Shown here one piece after another: positions 63,268-64,000 of a DNA stretch of 64,000 nucleotides. Source of the stretch: Notamacropus eugenii. Lineage: Eukaryota > Chordata > Mammalia > Diprotodontia > Macropodidae. The stretch spans positions 356,838,128-356,902,127 of the forward strand of contig NC_092873.1 of assembly GCF_028372415.1 (NCBI RefSeq). The letters are read 5' to 3'. The translations under genes and the position numbers were made by a program. Each line of letters starts with the position of its first letter. The stretch's first letter is position 1. Under the pieces are notes generated by a model. The model saw only the letters and a list, made by a program, of their open reading frames with translations, ran no database searches and was not told the origin of the DNA.

Positions 63268-63452
63268 CTACTTCCCAAGGTGGGGACCATCCCCAGGTGT
63301 CCAGATCTATATCCTGCCACTGGACCCAAGTGGAGAAAGTGAGGCTGGTGACTTTGCACAGCCCTCCTCACCTAAATCTAATTTGCTTGCAAGTCATGAC
63401 ATCACCTTCCTGATGTCATGATCCTCTTTGAGAATGAAGGACAAACAACAAC
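63268..63452 (+). mobile_element. RTE-related repeat tail
   Basis: tcctgccactggacccaagt, gaaagtgaggctggtgactt, tcctctttgagaatgaagga and a caaacaacaacaac end. 63455-64000 shows no feature. Confidence 0.65.
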
Positions 63453-64000
63453 AACCTCTCAGAGTTCGTCTGAGGATAAAATAAGGCAATATTCATCAAA
63501 AATAAAACAACAGCAAATTGCTTTTCAGTCCCTAAAGCTCTATATTAGTGATAGCTATGATTTTTACTTGATGTGTAATAAGTGTGTGATCCTGAGGACG
63601 TTCCTTAAATTTTTAGTGCTCTCACAGAGGTTTCAAACTCCAGACTCCAAACCTACCAAGTATAGCCTTAACCAGATTAGAAATATTTAACAAAAATAAA
63701 TAAAAATGAAGCATAACATAATGTTATGTAGTTTTCTAAGTCAATATGGATAAACAGGGATATGTATCATTTCAATTTGACACCAATTCTTGGAAAATAT
63801 AAGTTGCAGGGAAGGTGTCAACCTGCATTGCTAAAAGAAACTTTCTCATCTGGGAATTCCTCTTATCAGTGAACTCACAAGTCCCATCCTTACCTCCTCT
63901 GCCTGTGATGAACACTGCTCTAAATACTGTGATACAAAGACAAAAACACATTAAACTCCTTCAAGGACTTTAAATGTAGGCCATAACTGCTCTATTATAA

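Overview
This window is mammalian, almost certainly marsupial, nuclear DNA. It holds two complete split type I keratin genes, both on the minus strand: a KRT39 orthologue (coding 13960-21640) and, upstream of it in the direction of transcription, a KRT40 orthologue (coding 49232-56365). The marsupial reading rests on the repeats. There are many tRNA-headed SINEs whose 3' ends match an RTE/BovB-type LINE, abundant opossum-type L1 copies with a characteristic ORF1 and 3' end, old L2 and CR1/L3 pieces, and hAT-type miniature elements. Reading frames, splice sites and exon lengths of both keratins are intact.

Layout. 1-13959: no host gene seen; old LINEs and SINEs, a solo LTR inside a SINE (6386-7134), and an L1 copy (about 8033-11020) that landed in the 3' end of an older L1. 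13960-21640: KRT39, seven coding exons, TATA box at 21741-21749. 21750-49230: a 27 kb intergenic block built largely of nested L1 copies, three or more related solo LTRs, L2 and CR1/L3 pieces, microsatellites, and a spliced, dead copy of BLOC1S2 (about 47187-47562, minus). 49232-56365: KRT40, seven coding exons, TATA box at 56443-56451. 56450-64000: no host gene seen; L2, a (CA)n tract, a long CT-rich tract, SINEs, and an RTE-type LINE in minus orientation.

How the genes work together. Type I keratins pair with type II keratins to form the 10-nm filaments of hair and other epithelial appendages. KRT39 and KRT40 are neighbouring hair-type keratins in the type I cluster of placental mammals. 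Their order and shared orientation here match that arrangement. Five internal exons have the same lengths in both genes (83, 157, 162, 126 and 221 bp), as expected for tandem duplicates. I found no evidence of an undescribed host system. The most unusual structure is a full-length L1 derivative that carries ORF1 but no ORF2, with target-site duplications, inserted in another L1 (about 33580-36174).
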